DNA of 64,000 bases from Scatophagus argus (GCF_020382885.2 NC_058506.1:21735318-21799317); one strand, 5' to 3'. Positions 24,701-36,400 are shown, counted from the first letter of the stretch. Made by a program: numbers and translations. Notes: a model not told the origin generated them from the sequence alone.

Positions 24701-27700
24701 TTTTTCAGCAAGCTTATTCAAATAGAGATGTTATAGTCACATCGTGTCCAATATTTGACGTAACATTAACATCTCTGTTCTCTGACAGATTCAGACGCTG
24801 ACCGAGGAGTTCGAGAGAGTGCGAGCAGAGCGAGACGGTCTGATGTCCGACAGGAAGGCCGACGCTCAGACACACGGCGAGCAGGTGGAGAAACTGCTGT
24901 CCAGGGTGACGTCTCTCGGCCAGGAGAGAGACGAGCTGCTGGAGACGCTGGAGGCGCTGAGGCAGGAGAAGCAGCAGCTCAGAGCCGAGCTGGAGGACAG
25001 GATGGAGACACTACAGGCTGAGGTTTGTAAACGTTTATCCTGCCTACTTCTGTGTACAGATGTGTTGTTATCTGGCATCTTCACCAGCTATGTTTTAGGT
25101 CATTTGCCAGTTTGTCCACGTGTTTATCACATTTCTTCAAGAACAAAATCACCGAGGACACATCAAAATAAAAAGATGTTTATTTTGGCTCTAAGCTGTG
25201 ATGGTGCACCGTGGCTTTAGCCCTTCAGTGTACTGATCATTTCCTGTTTCATTTGAACGACTGGCCTGTCTGTTCTTGAACAGATCGCACAGCTGAGTGT
25301 GTCTCTGCAGACTGTGAGCGAGCAGAAGAGGCAGCTGGAAGAGGATCTGCAGCAGAACATGAACGAGGTGAGGCAGCTCGTCATCACATGAGCCAACTTA
25401 GCTGCTGTCACACATCATAGATGACAGCAGGCTTGTGCCGAGCTTGAAAATTTTCCTCAATATTATTTAATTAATCTCCACTTTTGGATAATTTAATTTC
25501 CTATACATTTCCAGTTTTGTGCTCCTACTGACATGTTTGTATTTTGACTGACAAAAGGCCTCCACAACACAAGAGCTTCTAAAGTCGGTCCAAGAGGAAC
25601 TGCGTGAACTGAAGCAGATGCACTCTGATCTGGAGAAGCTGAGTCGGGAGAAGGAGCGTTCTTTAGATCAGCAGGTTTGTGTCTGACCACCTCCCTTTGT
25701 CATCTGCTTTCATGAAACACTTCTCTTCACAGCAGGATTATCCCTCCAACTGTTCCCTTCTTTCCAGATAAGGACTTTGACTGAGAAACTGGAGAACGTT
25801 GAAGCCGAGAGACAAAGACTGCTGTGTGAGAAGGAGGCCAGCGGTCAGACCTCCACAGAGGAGGTGGAGAAGCTGCTGTCCAGGGTGACGTCTCTCAGCG
25901 AGGAGAGAGACGAGCTGCTGGAGACGCTGGAGGCGCTGAGGCAGGAGAAGCAGCAGCTCAGAGCCCAGCTGGAGGACAGGATGGAGACACTACAGGCTGA
26001 GGTTTGTGTCCCATAGCTTCACTTCTATCAAATAGCATCAACTGTAGGACTGCACACATTTTTGTAGACACAATAGCAGTTGTGAATGGGCCATTTGGCT
26101 TACTGTCTGAAGTGCAGCTGTAGTTGAAGAGGTTTTGAATTAACCTTGTAACTGCTCCCGACCTCTCAGATGTGGACTCTCACTGAGAAACTCCAGAGTG
26201 CTGAAGCAGAAAGAGACAAACTGCTGTGTGAGAAGGAGGCCAGCGGTCAGACCTCCACGGAGGAGGCGGAGAAGCTGCTGTCCAGGGTGACGTCTCTCGG
26301 CCAGGAGAGAGACGAGCTGCAGGAGGCGCTGGAGGCGCTGAGGCAGGAGAAGCAGCAGCTCAGAGCGCAGCTGGAGGACAGGATGGAGATGGTACATTTG
26401 TGCAATTATAAAGTCACTGGCCACCCAACAACGGCAACTAAGATACGCCTTCAAGCAGACCAAAGGACTTCTGTGTTGTCAGTAAATTTATGTTCTCTTC
26501 CATCTGTAGATCTCAGCCATCCAGCAAAAGGCGAGCGAGCAGGAGAAGCTGAATGTGCAGCAGCAGGCTGAGAGAGAAGAGCAAGAGACCAAGCTGCAAC
26601 AGGAAGTAGGTCCAATTCATTTAAGATGAAAGATTTATGCCACAGGTCACAGCTGTCTGGTAAACACCAGAGTTACAGCTAGAAGCCACATGGCACAAAG
26701 ACTGGAAACGGGGGACGGTTAGCCTGACTCTGAGCAAAGTGGAAAGAATCTACCAAACAGCGCCTCTAAATCTCGCTAATTAACATCAGAAAAACCAGTG
26801 TGAAAATGACACGTCGAGGCTTTAAGGTGGGTTGGGTTCAGACCATCTCTTGGCTGGGTCTAATAACCTCCTGGAGTGTGTTCTGGTTGTCTGAGTGCAG
26901 GTGTAAAATTACTGTTACCAACAACATTTTAGGTGCATTTCACTTTCAGTTTTACCTCCACATAATGTCGGTCAGATAATAAACTGTCAGCATGTCCCCA
27001 AACTCCAGGAGTTACTTTTGTACGTACAGTGTTATCATAACTGATAGAAATGGTAGATAAAGCCAAAAATAAAAATAAGGTCCTAGTTGTAGTAACTCAG
27101 AATCCAGTGGTGTTTTTGCGCCTCTTTTAACATCCTGTCAGCTGTGCTTGCCTGATCTGAAACTTATCGTCTCTGTTACTGTCAGATGCAGCAGCTCGAA
27201 CAGCAGCTTCAAACGTACAGAGAGAAGCAAACTCGTGCTGAGGCTGAAGCCGAAACCTCACAGCAGGTTTGTCAACGCTAGTCGGTTTTCCTGGTCTTTT
27301 GTTTCAGTTCCTCAGATCCTCAATGGATTTCTCATGTGTCATGCTGTTTTGAAGTGGAACCAGCAGCATGACAGTGTGTAGCATCTCCAAAATCAAAAAT
27401 TCTCTATTTAAATTGATTTTCTTTTCTTTCAGTTGCTCAGTGATGCCAACACATCCATTTCAGCACTGCGAGAGCAGCTCAGCAGTTTGAGTCAAAGCAC
27501 CAGTGGAGTCAAAGGGGTGGCGTCGTCACGGCTGCAGGACTCAACTGGGCAGCTTCAGGTAAAAATTATTAATCAACAGCTGATCGGCAAAGACACTCCA
27601 ACATGCAGTAAGAGCTCAGTATGACTCCCTGAATTCTTATAATTGCAGGAGGGCCTCAGAAAATTCCAGCAGTTTGTAGACACTTGTTCCAAGTACAAGT

Positions 27701-30700
27701 CATCAGTTCTGGACAAGGCCCTAAAGGGGGAGAAGCACACGTATCTGACCTCTCTGCCTAAAGCCACCATGAACGCCTACAGCTCTGTCTGTCAGCTGGG
27801 ACTGCAGACTGTTCAGAGTCTGGGCAACATCGTGGTGAGTGTCAGTGTTCACTTCGCTTGAAACTTCATGAAGGTCTCACGCTTTTGATCAGGCGGTAAC
27901 CTGAACACTCCTGCCCTCTGCTTCCCCAGGAGCACCTACAGGTGCAAGCACAGGTCTACAGGAATCTGTTTGGGGAGCTGGTGAAGAAAGACTTGGCTGT
28001 TTTTGAGGAGAGGCGTCTGCAGGACGTCCTGCTGTGCAGAGCTCAGGCATCCAGCTACTCTGTGAAAGATGAGGACTTCCAAACCCTGTGGGAACACAGA
28101 CTGACTGAACTGCTGGACAAGAGGCAGCTCTACCTGCAGGTGGGCTTAGAGAGTCAAAGTGTCTAACATCACAGGGGAAGGTGGGGAATTAAATCATGGA
28201 ATTACGTCTGGTACTTTAAGGCTCAGTTCACATTCATTCAGCTAAAACTGCACTTTTAATGTTGTCAGTTTGACAAAATAAAAACAAATATGGGCTAAAA
28301 AGGCAAAGGTTAAATCATGAGCTTTTTCGCTGTCCTGATTGCTGATTTAGTTTTTTCTGTTATTAAACTGCTTCCCATAGGCCTATATGTTGGTGTGAGC
28401 ATGATGATAGTGCCTTTCACAACGATTAACGACAATAACAATAATGTAGAAGGACAAGCAGCTTTTCCAGCTGAAAAATCTTAGAAATGCACTTCTGAAC
28501 AAATTTAACTTCTGAAACAGAAGGCAGCTGCTTTTTTTTTTTTTTTTTTTTTCCCCCCCAAATATTACTGACATACACACTACAGACAGGATTAAAATCA
28601 CCAGCCACCCACCTCCCCTACAGACATGAAGTCAGTCCAAATGGGGCTTAACAACTTGGGTTTGAGGTTATTTGACACTTCAGTTGTGTTTCTCCAACCT
28701 GTGACTCAGCTATACTGCATGTGAGTCCTGTTCTTTCCATTTCCTCCAACATACTGACAATTTATCCTGATGCCGTTTGGTTTTGTAGAAAATGGTCAGC
28801 ATCTCGGAGAAGCTCTGGGCCAACATGGCTCATTTCCCCAGCGAGCTGTCGGCCGAGGTCGGAGAGAGGGAGAAGTTCAAGGAGCAGCTGCAGGCTGCGT
28901 TCACCACCCAGCCCATCAATTTCACGAGGCTGGACGGCATCCTGAGCCGCGAGCTGGAGCGCAGATCCGCAGTGATACGCAGCTGGAAGACGACTCTGCA
29001 GGTAGTCTTTGACATTCACTTTGTGTGTGGCGTCGCACGTTTTTGATCCCGTCTGTTGATCAGCAGCATGTCTCAAAACAAAAGCTGTGCATTGCAGTGA
29101 TATTTTCTTATCTGTCCAACGTCGTATTGTCCATCCAACTCCTGCAGGGCAACACCGATGACCACAATGGTCTGTGTCAAGAGCTGAAGCTGCTGGAGGC
29201 TCAGGCTGATTCTCAGCTCAGAGAGGAGAGAAGCAAGAGTTCCACCCTGCTGCGAGGGCTGGAGGGAGCTCCCGTGAAGAAAGAGCTCTCGCTGCTGAAG
29301 GACAACCAGCAGCTTGTTCTCAAGCTCCAGCAGAGTGAAGAACAAGTCAGAGTATGTCTGCCATATCCGTTTCACATGTGCTCACGACTGGTACCATCAA
29401 GTAATTTCATTCAGAGTGTAAAGAGTAGGGTTTTCCTCACTAGCTTCTGGGCCAAAGGATCCACCACCTGTTGAACGTCCAAAGCCCTAATTGGATGAGA
29501 AGCTACAGATTAAACTTATTTACTGTTTATCTCAATTTAAGTGCCTTCTCTCATATCCTCTCACGTATTCTACACTCAGTGGATTATAAAGAATGACTTG
29601 CTGATTTGAGTGCTAGATAACAAATAAGCCCACTGCAGTCAAGCCAACACGTACCAAAGCCTGATGTCCTCCTCCTCTCAGCCACAGAGCTCCGTTGTTG
29701 AAACAATTAAACGCATCAGTGAGCCACGTTGTTGCTGCCAGTGTCCTGAAACCGGTCTGATGGCACATGTTGACTGATACCTCTCTGTTTGTCAGGCTCT
29801 GCGTGCACAAAACGGGCAGCTGGAGGAGGCTCAGATCAAAGCCAACAGCAGGGTGTCCAACCAGAAGCAGGCCACCCAGCTCCTGCAGACCGAGCTGCAG
29901 GACAGCCGAGCGCAGGTCCAGGAGAGAGAAGATACGATCCAAACCCTCAGGAGCAAACTGCGAGAGTCTGAGGTTAGTTTAAAGATCTCATTCCCAGGCC
30001 CAGACTAACATTAGAGCAGTCTTATTGTACAAGCACTTTAAATTTCGATTCTATTACCGTACATACACTGAGTGCCTTTTTTAAAATAATATTTGTCGTT
30101 TTCTGGCTTAGAAAAATGCGTCACCCAGCACTGTTGAGCTGGAAAAACTCCGGACTAAACTGTTCAAAGTGGAGGTGGAGTTGAGCTCAGCATCTGATAA
30201 ACACCAACAGGAGTAAGAGCCCTTCAGACGCACTCTGACTCTTGTTTTGTTCTGTTATTGGATTTAATCTTTACTGTATTCACCCCATGAGTGACTATTC
30301 TGACCAGACTTTTGTCCTCCTCAGGATCCAGAGGATGACCACACTGCTGAACGAAAAGGAGGAGTCGCTAAGGAAGCTGAAGGAGACCTTGAGGAAGTCG
30401 CAGCAGCACGGCGAGGAGTCATGTAAGTCAGCAGCGCTCGTCAGGTGGCAACACGGAGCTCCGTGTAGAAGCTCAATCACAACCTAAAAATGAAAGATCT
30501 GTGTAAGATATGAATAAATCCAGTCCCTGCAGGTTTTTTGGTGTATATTGGTAGCCTCATAGCCTTTAACAGCAGCGTTAGACTGATGGACATACGTTCA
30601 TGTTGCAGCCGTAAATAGAACTCCAAATGGATGCTGTTGTTGGCAGCAGTCGAGCCTTAAATCTTATTTTAACCCTGATGTGGTCATGTTGAATTCAGTC

Positions 30701-32051
30701 CTGCAGGGTGAGGACCTTCATGCCAGACTGACCAACCCCAGAGGTTTACTGATCAAGAGCAGCGTTGTGCTGGAGAAGACCAAACTGGAGGAGGAAGTCC
30801 AACAGCTTCAGATGAAAATAATCGAGTTGGAAAGGTAAGACGAGCCTGCGTGAAGGCTGAACTGCATCAGAGCATCTTTTAGTCCCACTCTGACGTCTGT
30901 CCTCCTGTCACGTCAGCTTGGTGTCCAGTCAGCAGGCCGAGATCAGCAAGTGGAAGAACAGAGCCATCAAGCTGAAGGTGAAGAACAAGGCCGAGGTGGA
31001 CAAGCCTTCGTCGCCCTGCACTCCGACCAAAAGGGGCCTTCCCATGACCTCAGACTCCTCCAACTTCCTTAACTCACCCAAGAAGTTCGTGGTTACACCC
31101 AAGAAGGCCCTGGGCTCCCCCAGAAAGCTGCAGGACTCTCCAAAGGTCTCGTTGCTCGACTCCCCAAAAAGCAGATTCTTTGATATGGGTGGAACCTCAG
31201 AGATGCTGTCCAGAACCTGTCCCAAGCAGTTCTTTGATAACTCCAGTCTCGGAACCATTCCAGGTAAGCTACAGCTAAAGTCACCCACTCTGTACTGTTG
31301 TCTGTGCGGTTCTCTTAACATCATAAAGACCTGAGCTGTTTGTTTTGCCAGAGGTGTCCCATGTTCCTGATACACCAGATGCAGAGAAGGGTAACTGTTG
31401 TCACCGTGTGTTTGGGTCATCACTAACGGGAGCTCGAGGTGTTGGGACTTGATCAGTTTTCCACTGAGCCTGAGGCTCCTCTACTTCATGTGATGGAACT
31501 TACGTTAACCAGTCATTATATTTTAAAAAAGAAAACTGGCAAAAAACAAAACTAATGTACCACATGATGTTATACAAAAACGGGAAAAGTTAGGACTGAT
31601 ATCAAACAGTCGAAATATTAAGACATAATTACAAGAGAAAGTCTAACGTGTTAACAACGGGGTCTGAAGTCATAAACTTTGACATATTATGAGATTCTGA
31701 CTTATTTTTTTAGTCAAACTGTTTGACCGACTATTTCAACGTTTGAGTTCCCCACATCCCAAACATTTAAGACATCTTAATAACTTAAGTGTGATTAATT
31801 TACACTGATGGGTGATTGATTGCTACCTCTGCTGTTTGTTATTGGCACCAGCTAATCACATGTTCAGCGGGGCAGGTTTAACAATTAGCTGAACATCACA
31901 AGACCAGTCAGTCCGTTTTAATACGTGACGAGTTCCGTCTTAACTTTGTCTAAACGCCTCGTGTGTTGCAGATGCAGCAGTGGGTGCGGACAGAAAGGAC
32001 GAGTGGTGGCCTCAGTCTCCAAAGCAAGACGAGATGTGTAAAACCCAGTGA
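12303..32051 (+). CDS. cenpe: Centromere-associated protein E (kinesin-7)
   Basis: Plus-end-directed kinetochore motor that brings chromosomes to the metaphase plate. My chain has 58 coding exons (8,142 nt, 2,713 residues; human about 2,701), all phases consistent. First exons: 12303-12358, 13050-13162, 13262-13351, 13463-13581, 13671-13790, 14146-14227, 14339-14406, 14485-14559, 14677-14728, 14876-14963, 15251-15380, 15631-15750, 15868-16020, 16104-16254, 16336-16435, 16707-17070. The motor (residues 1-340) has the P-loop GQTSSGKT (93-100), [15 protein letters not shown] and the FASTAK end of the head. It is followed by a neck with KRRVTW, a very long coiled coil, and a basic tail. The last four residues CKTQ match the farnesylated CaaX end of human CENP-E. 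Two introns use GC donors (after 15750 and after 24561). Stalk modules and tail are annotated separately. Confidence 0.96.
15165..15188 (+). repeat. Poly(A) tract in cenpe intron 10
   Basis: More than 20 consecutive A bases upstream of exon 11. It could be a retroposon tail, but no body was recognised beside it. Confidence 0.8.
15751..15867 (+). other. cenpe: GC-AG intron 12 of cenpe
   Basis: The exon ends ...CACGAG and the intron begins GCAAGT, the classic consensus of GC-AG introns. The acceptor is CCTACAG at 15861-15867. The frame RLHE|VSSVTQ agrees with the human order (LEE|VSLETR). No usable GT donor keeps this frame. Confidence 0.8.
16759..17010 (+). repeat. cenpe: Three tandem 84-bp coding repeats in cenpe exon 16
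   Basis: Three head-to-tail units at 16759-16842, 16843-16926 and 16927-17010, each encoding 28 residues (four heptads). Units two and three share [13 protein letters not shown] and long identical DNA runs, and a partial fourth unit follows ([10 protein letters not shown]). This is coding minisatellite growth of a coiled coil. The 28-residue period equals the size of the separate 84-nt exons further along the stalk. Confidence 0.88.
17173..20550 (+). other. cenpe: cenpe stalk exons 17-28
   Basis: Coiled-coil exons: 17173-17229, 17537-17704, 17789-17863, 18099-18167, 18288-18419, 18640-18817, 18905-19059, 19144-19437, 19637-19783, 19926-20090, 20197-20301, 20380-20550. Stretches such as [32 protein letters not shown] and [12 protein letters not shown] line up with the early stalk of human CENP-E. 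From exon 26 on, the exons begin to look like one another ([11 protein letters not shown]...TAERDQL occurs in exons 26 and 28), which marks the start of the modular region. Confidence 0.85.
20662..23456 (+). repeat. cenpe: cenpe stalk module block, copy 1 (exons 29-36)
   Basis: Exons 20662-20811 (D, begins MIENQEEL), 21301-21522 (C, 74 aa), 21640-21729 (30 aa), 22165-22248 (A, 28 aa), 22396-22512 and 22626-22742 (B, 39 aa each), 22836-23066 (C, 77 aa), 23235-23456 (C, 74 aa). C modules share [15 protein letters not shown] and [12 protein letters not shown]. Every exon is a multiple of three in length and in phase 0-0, so modules can be gained or lost without shifting the frame. The same order recurs at 24400-26391. 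Confidence 0.9.
23829..24208 (+). other. cenpe: cenpe exons 37-38 between the two module blocks
   Basis: Exons 23829-23909 (27 residues, [20 protein letters not shown]...) and 24125-24208 (28-residue type A module ending [10 protein letters not shown]). The second resembles the end of exon 28 ([10 protein letters not shown]), which precedes copy 1, so the duplicated unit may include this segment. Confidence 0.8.
24400..26391 (+). repeat. cenpe: cenpe stalk module block, copy 2 (exons 39-44)
   Basis: Exons 24400-24561 (D, MIENQEEL), 24789-25022 (C, 78 aa), 25284-25367 (A, 28 aa), 25558-25674 (B, 39 aa), 25768-26001 (C, 78 aa), 26170-26391 (C, 74 aa). The D-C-A-B-C-C order repeats copy 1 minus one 30-residue exon and one B exon. 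The first C exon belongs to the [12 protein letters not shown] subtype in both copies, and the last two to the ASGQTSTEE subtype in both copies. This supports duplication of the block as a unit rather than independent exon copying. Confidence 0.9.
24562..24788 (+). other. cenpe: Probable GC-AG intron 39 of cenpe
   Basis: Exon 39 must end near ...ELQNQ because the frame runs into a stop at about 24619-24621 if read through, and exon 40 needs phase 0. The only fitting donor is CCAG|GCAGGA at 24561/24562; the nearby GT at 24517 gives the wrong phase. The acceptor CTGACAG ends at 24788. GCAGGA is a weaker GC donor than the one after exon 12. Confidence 0.6.
26510..30834 (+). other. cenpe: cenpe exons 45-55, distal stalk
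   Basis: Exons 26510-26605, 27186-27266, 27433-27558, 27649-27834, 27930-28139, 28789-29001, 29148-29351, 29796-29972, 30112-30212, 30325-30422 and 30699-30834. Exons 48-50 are less repetitive and correspond in position to the distal stalk and kinetochore-binding part of CENP-E. Exon 54 ([19 protein letters not shown]) matches the human LLRENLRRSQQ region. The intron at 28140-28788 carries a 20-odd-base T tract. Confidence 0.85.
30917..32051 (+). other. cenpe: cenpe tail exons 56-58 with SP/TP-basic motifs and CaaX end
   Basis: Exons 30917-31263, 31352-31390 and 31972-32051. The tail carries a run of proline-directed basic sites (NSPKK, TPKK, GSPRK, DSPK, DSPKS). It also has two elements shared with human [13 protein letters not shown] (human SPKSCFFD) and FFDNSSLG (human YFDNSSLG). 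It ends CKTQ, a farnesylation signal in human. In the family this tail binds microtubules and folds back on the motor to inhibit it until phosphorylated; here that role is inferred from homology. Confidence 0.9.
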
Positions 32052-32110
32052 AACGTCCCACACGTGCAATATCTTTAACCGTCTTTGTCTTTTTAGTGTT
32101 TTATAGTTTA

Positions 32111-32116
32111 AATAAA
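32111..32116 (+). terminator. cenpe: Poly(A) signal of cenpe
   Basis: AATAAA lies 60 bp after the cenpe stop codon and is followed by a T/C-rich stretch. Confidence 0.75.
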
Positions 32117-33469
32117 GCTTCTCTTCTCTCTTATTTCAGTCCAGTGACTTTATTTGATGCGCCAGTTAGAATCTATGAATTCTGTATCTTAGTTTTTGAT
32201 ACAAGGACTGACAAGCGATTTTAAAAAATGCACATAATAATTAGTTTTGTGTTGCTGCGCTGAATTACAGACTTGTGACTCTGAGTTTCTGAACCCTGTC
32301 TAAGCAGAACGCTGGAGGAAAACGTCCGGACACAACAGAACTTATAACGCGGGAGTCATTTTCAAATATTTGTGCTGCTCTTCTGCTTTCTGCTACTCAG
32401 AATCATCTTTACAAACATTTGCGGTCATTTGTTTTATTTTGATCACGATATGTGCAACTTGACAACATATGAACACATTGTGGTACACGATGTACACAGA
32501 TACAGTACAACTACTATCAGCCCGTGGGAAGGAAGGTGTCCTGCAGTCAGCTGCCAGGCTGAGGCTTTTGTTTTGTCTTGTTTTGTTTGAGTCCCTTAAT
32601 GTCAAGAACGTTTAGCAAGTTACATTCAACAGCAAGGTCCAAATGCTGGTTTTAAAACAGCAGAGCAGGTTCATTCGTGGTAAATATTCATATTTGAAAA
32701 ATAAAATTAAAAAAAAAACACTTCATTCACCAAATAAGTCCCAACATAACAGCCACTGACTTCATGGAAATTTGCTGAACTGATTAAACAGCATCAGTTC
32801 TTTTTTTAACCACTTGGGGGCAGCACAGTCAGCTAGAAACACAATCCTGGCATATAATTTATTATTTTATAGCATATGATTAATTTGGAGTTCTCATTCT
32901 GGACTCAATTCATCTGCAGCTTTTTACTACAGCTGAGAAGCCAAACAGGACTAAAACCCTATCCGTAACAAATGACGCTAAGAACCGAAATAAAACCACA
33001 GCTGAGAGCGATCAAACAACCAGCGTCCAATTACAGCATTACTATAATTATTCAGACGTAAAAACAGTTGTTATGGTGTGGCCACATAATAACAAAACAT
33101 CATCGTGTTTTATGTGCTGCATCTTTAAAGATGCAAAAGTAATTCCGTGTCACACGGCGACAATCCAACGCTTTCCATTTCCGCCTACGCTGCGTTTCCC
33201 AACAGCAGCAACTTTCAAGTGAAAGGCCGATTTACATGCATCCACTTTTTATGTAAAAATAAAATAAATAAAATAAAAATAAAAAAAAGAGTTGCTCTGT
33301 CCTGATCTGACAGAGCAACACAAAAGTCAATGTTCTCAAAAAATGATGAAGGAGGTACAAACCTCACACCTACCAACATTTGGTAAATTCTTATCGGTTG
33401 TTTCCCAGTACAAACGAAGAAGCCTGAGAATTTGTGTTAAAACGTGTGTGGGCTCACAGCTTGTGCTCC
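32117..33469. other. Convergent spacer between cenpe and lrwd1, with lrwd1 3' UTR
   Basis: No coding sequence was recognised. The right part should be the lrwd1 3' UTR. On the minus strand an AATAAA at 32858-32863 is a candidate lrwd1 poly(A) signal (about 610 bp after the stop), with another candidate near 32434. An A/T-rich low-complexity patch lies at about 33249-33290. Confidence 0.5.
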
Positions 33470-36400
33470 TCAGGAGGACTCGTCTCTCTTCCACACTATC
33501 ACCATATTCTTGTCACTGAGGGCCACCAGGAAGTGGAGCTCTGGGTCCATCGCCACACTGTTGATGCAGGGGCCCTCTACCTCGCCGAAGCCCTTCCTAA
33601 CCGGAGCCGGCCACTCCAACACCTGCCAAAACAAAGAACAACTTTCAGCGCGGTTTTTATTGGACGGCTCTACACCTGGATGCAGTCAGGTGAAACCGCT
33701 GTGAGGCCGTCGCTCTGACTGCGAGTCGTTCTCTCGTTTCTAAGCTACGCGTCTTATGTTAATGCTGTTGCTTCCTTGTCGGCCATTAAACAAATAAATT
33801 CCCTGACGCGTGCTGACGGACCACCTCAACCTCCCCATGCAGGACACACAATCAGTGGGGATGACTGGGCTTCATTTGGGCCCAATCGCTGGACAGTTTT
33901 GATTTACTGACTGCAATGGAGGACAGAAGTTTTTCTGTTTGCTGTCGTTTTCTCTTTCCCAGTAATTATGGCCGACGTGGAGGTTTGTTAACAAGCTGTC
34001 CGTTGACAGGAAAGTTCAAACCTTCATGTTCTGCTAAACTGTTTTGGCAGAGTCGTAAAGTTACAGCACGCCGACAGATGGATTGATGGATACCTCAGTG
34101 GGCTGTATGGGCTTCCCAGCCTGGAAGCCGTTTTTCTGCAGGTTGGTGACGTGATATGTCCATAGTCTGCCTTTGTCATCACCACACACTATGTAGGCTT
34201 GGCCTAAAGGGAATGAACACACACAACACCACAGTGAGGCTTAAAGTGAAACTCACTAAAGCTAAGAAAATAAACTCAAATGCAGCTTGAAGAGCATTAG
34301 AGAAGAAGAGAAGAGTGAGACGTGACTTGGGCTTACCTGGACAGGTGTTCAGGGACAGGTAGGGAATATCAGTGTTGGCCCACTGCAGCTCAGCCAGAAC
34401 CACAGCACTCACTGCCCGGTTCTTCTTGTCAGGCCTCTGAGCTCTGGTCCTGCTCCAGCTCCACAGGTAGATGGAACCATGCATGACGTTCTTGGATGCT
34501 TGAGGATCATAAAGACCCATAAGTTCAAAACAAGAGGAAAAGCAGAAGCAAACTGAGGCAACACGAAGGACATGAGATATTGGACTAAAATGGCATATTA
34601 AATAAGACTACAGTATTCTGTGGCACAATTATAAGACTTTGACTTACCCACTATGTCATCTGTAAGAAAACTCAGGCCATCGATGGTGTGGTAGTCGTGT
34701 TCTTCGTCTTCCTTCTTATATATGGGGAAAGTTATCTCCATTTCCTTAGACCTGCTGAGGGAAAAAACACACACGATGGTCCACGTGTACGATTTTACAC
34801 TCACTGGCTTCTCGTTCGTCAGAAAATCTGCACACGGACAAACAGACGCTTTATGGGCATTGGAACACAAACACACGCACGCACAGTCGATCTCTTTTAC
34901 CTCTTGGTGGCGCTGCTGGTGCCGAGCTGCGTGCTGTAGCAGTGCAGGCCGTCCTCGCAGGCGGTCAGCAGGTGTGAGCTGGGGGAGGCGAGCGGGAGGC
35001 AGATGTGCAGGGGGGTGGCACTGATCTCCAACATCAGCAGCTGACTGGAGGGACAAACAAGGTAGGAATGTGGTCAGGACCACAGTCTGAACCTCTGACA
35101 GCACAGCTGAGATTTGTTTACACAAAATTTCTGGGGAAATTCACCTGAAAGGGACCTGAAGACGCTTTCTATTGGTCCCTTCAGAGCACAAGTTTAACGT
35201 AGGCATAATCCACAGAAGTATTTCTCGTACTCGAGTAATACTGATGTGTAGTGAGGTATGAAGGCAGAAATACTCACACGACTTTGAAGTTGTACTGGCT
35301 GTCCACCCCACCGATGTCCCACATCACTATCTTATTATCATATGATCCCGCTGCAAGGAGAAGAAGCAAACTGAAGTGATGTTTTAAAAATCAAACAGAA
35401 CACATTGAATTTCTACTGGAGAAATCACCCTCGCAAACACTGCTGACAGAGATATATATGATAATACACGGCACAGTAAAATGTGTACGTTTATAAATTA
35501 ACTGCTTTACCTTCAACTACATTTAGCTTTATCTGAGTTAAACCAGGACGTTTGTTTGTGAACTGCACTGGATGTTGACCACAACTCGTAATGCTGGCGG
35601 TTTATTTGGCAGAAGAAAAGACGACTCACTGAACAGGAAGTTTCCCTGGTGGTGGTTGAAGCGGAGGACCGACAGCGACTTGCGGCTGGCTCTGAACTCC
35701 CCGTAGGCCACGTTGTTCCTGGGGTGGATCAGTTTGACCAGCCCTCTCTTCCCCCCAGCTGCCAGGATACTGCAGTGCTGAGCTGAGGCTTTTCCTCCCC
35801 TGGACATCAACACTGTGGACCAGGCCAGCGAGAAGAACTCCTGTTGTGAAGGAACAACAGATACGACAACTTCAAACTCCTCAAGCTTTTATTATGACAC
35901 GAACAATTAACTGTGTCTGTGCATGAGTCTTCCTCTGCATTAAGTCGTCTAGGTCGCACGGCCGCATGTTTATCACATCCGCCAAATAAAATCAACACTG
36001 GAAAATACAACATGAATCTGAAAACATGCAGAAGTCTGCCCTTCAGATCAATGTTTACACACAAACCTCGCCAGGCACTTTGTACTTCTTCATCACCATC
36101 CCGGTTTCACAGTCGATCACGCAGAGAGAGTCTCCACCACAGGTAGCAACCAAACGGCTTCCTCCACCAGCGCCTGCTCGCACAGGGAAACAGATGAACA
36201 CGGCGATGAGGAGGCTTTTAAAATCTATTTACACGTTCAAAACCTTTCATTTAGATCATTTCAAAGGCCCTGGTGAATAAGAGGGAGCTGCTTTCTAAAT
36301 GTACTGAGTGGTACCGTTTGAATCCGGAAGCGGCTGGAAAGCGCAGGCCCACAGCTGGGTGGAGAAGTCCTCCGAGCTGTCCTGTTTACTGTGGCACTGG

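Noticed and set aside
20662-26391. Regularly spaced repeats that might suggest an array element
   Set aside because: The repeats are coding exons in frame with cenpe, with splice sites at each end, not a CRISPR-type or satellite array.
30929-31423. 164-codon minus-strand frame over the cenpe tail
   Set aside because: It overlaps the conserved cenpe tail exon and has no recognisable domain; splice sites and conservation support the plus strand.
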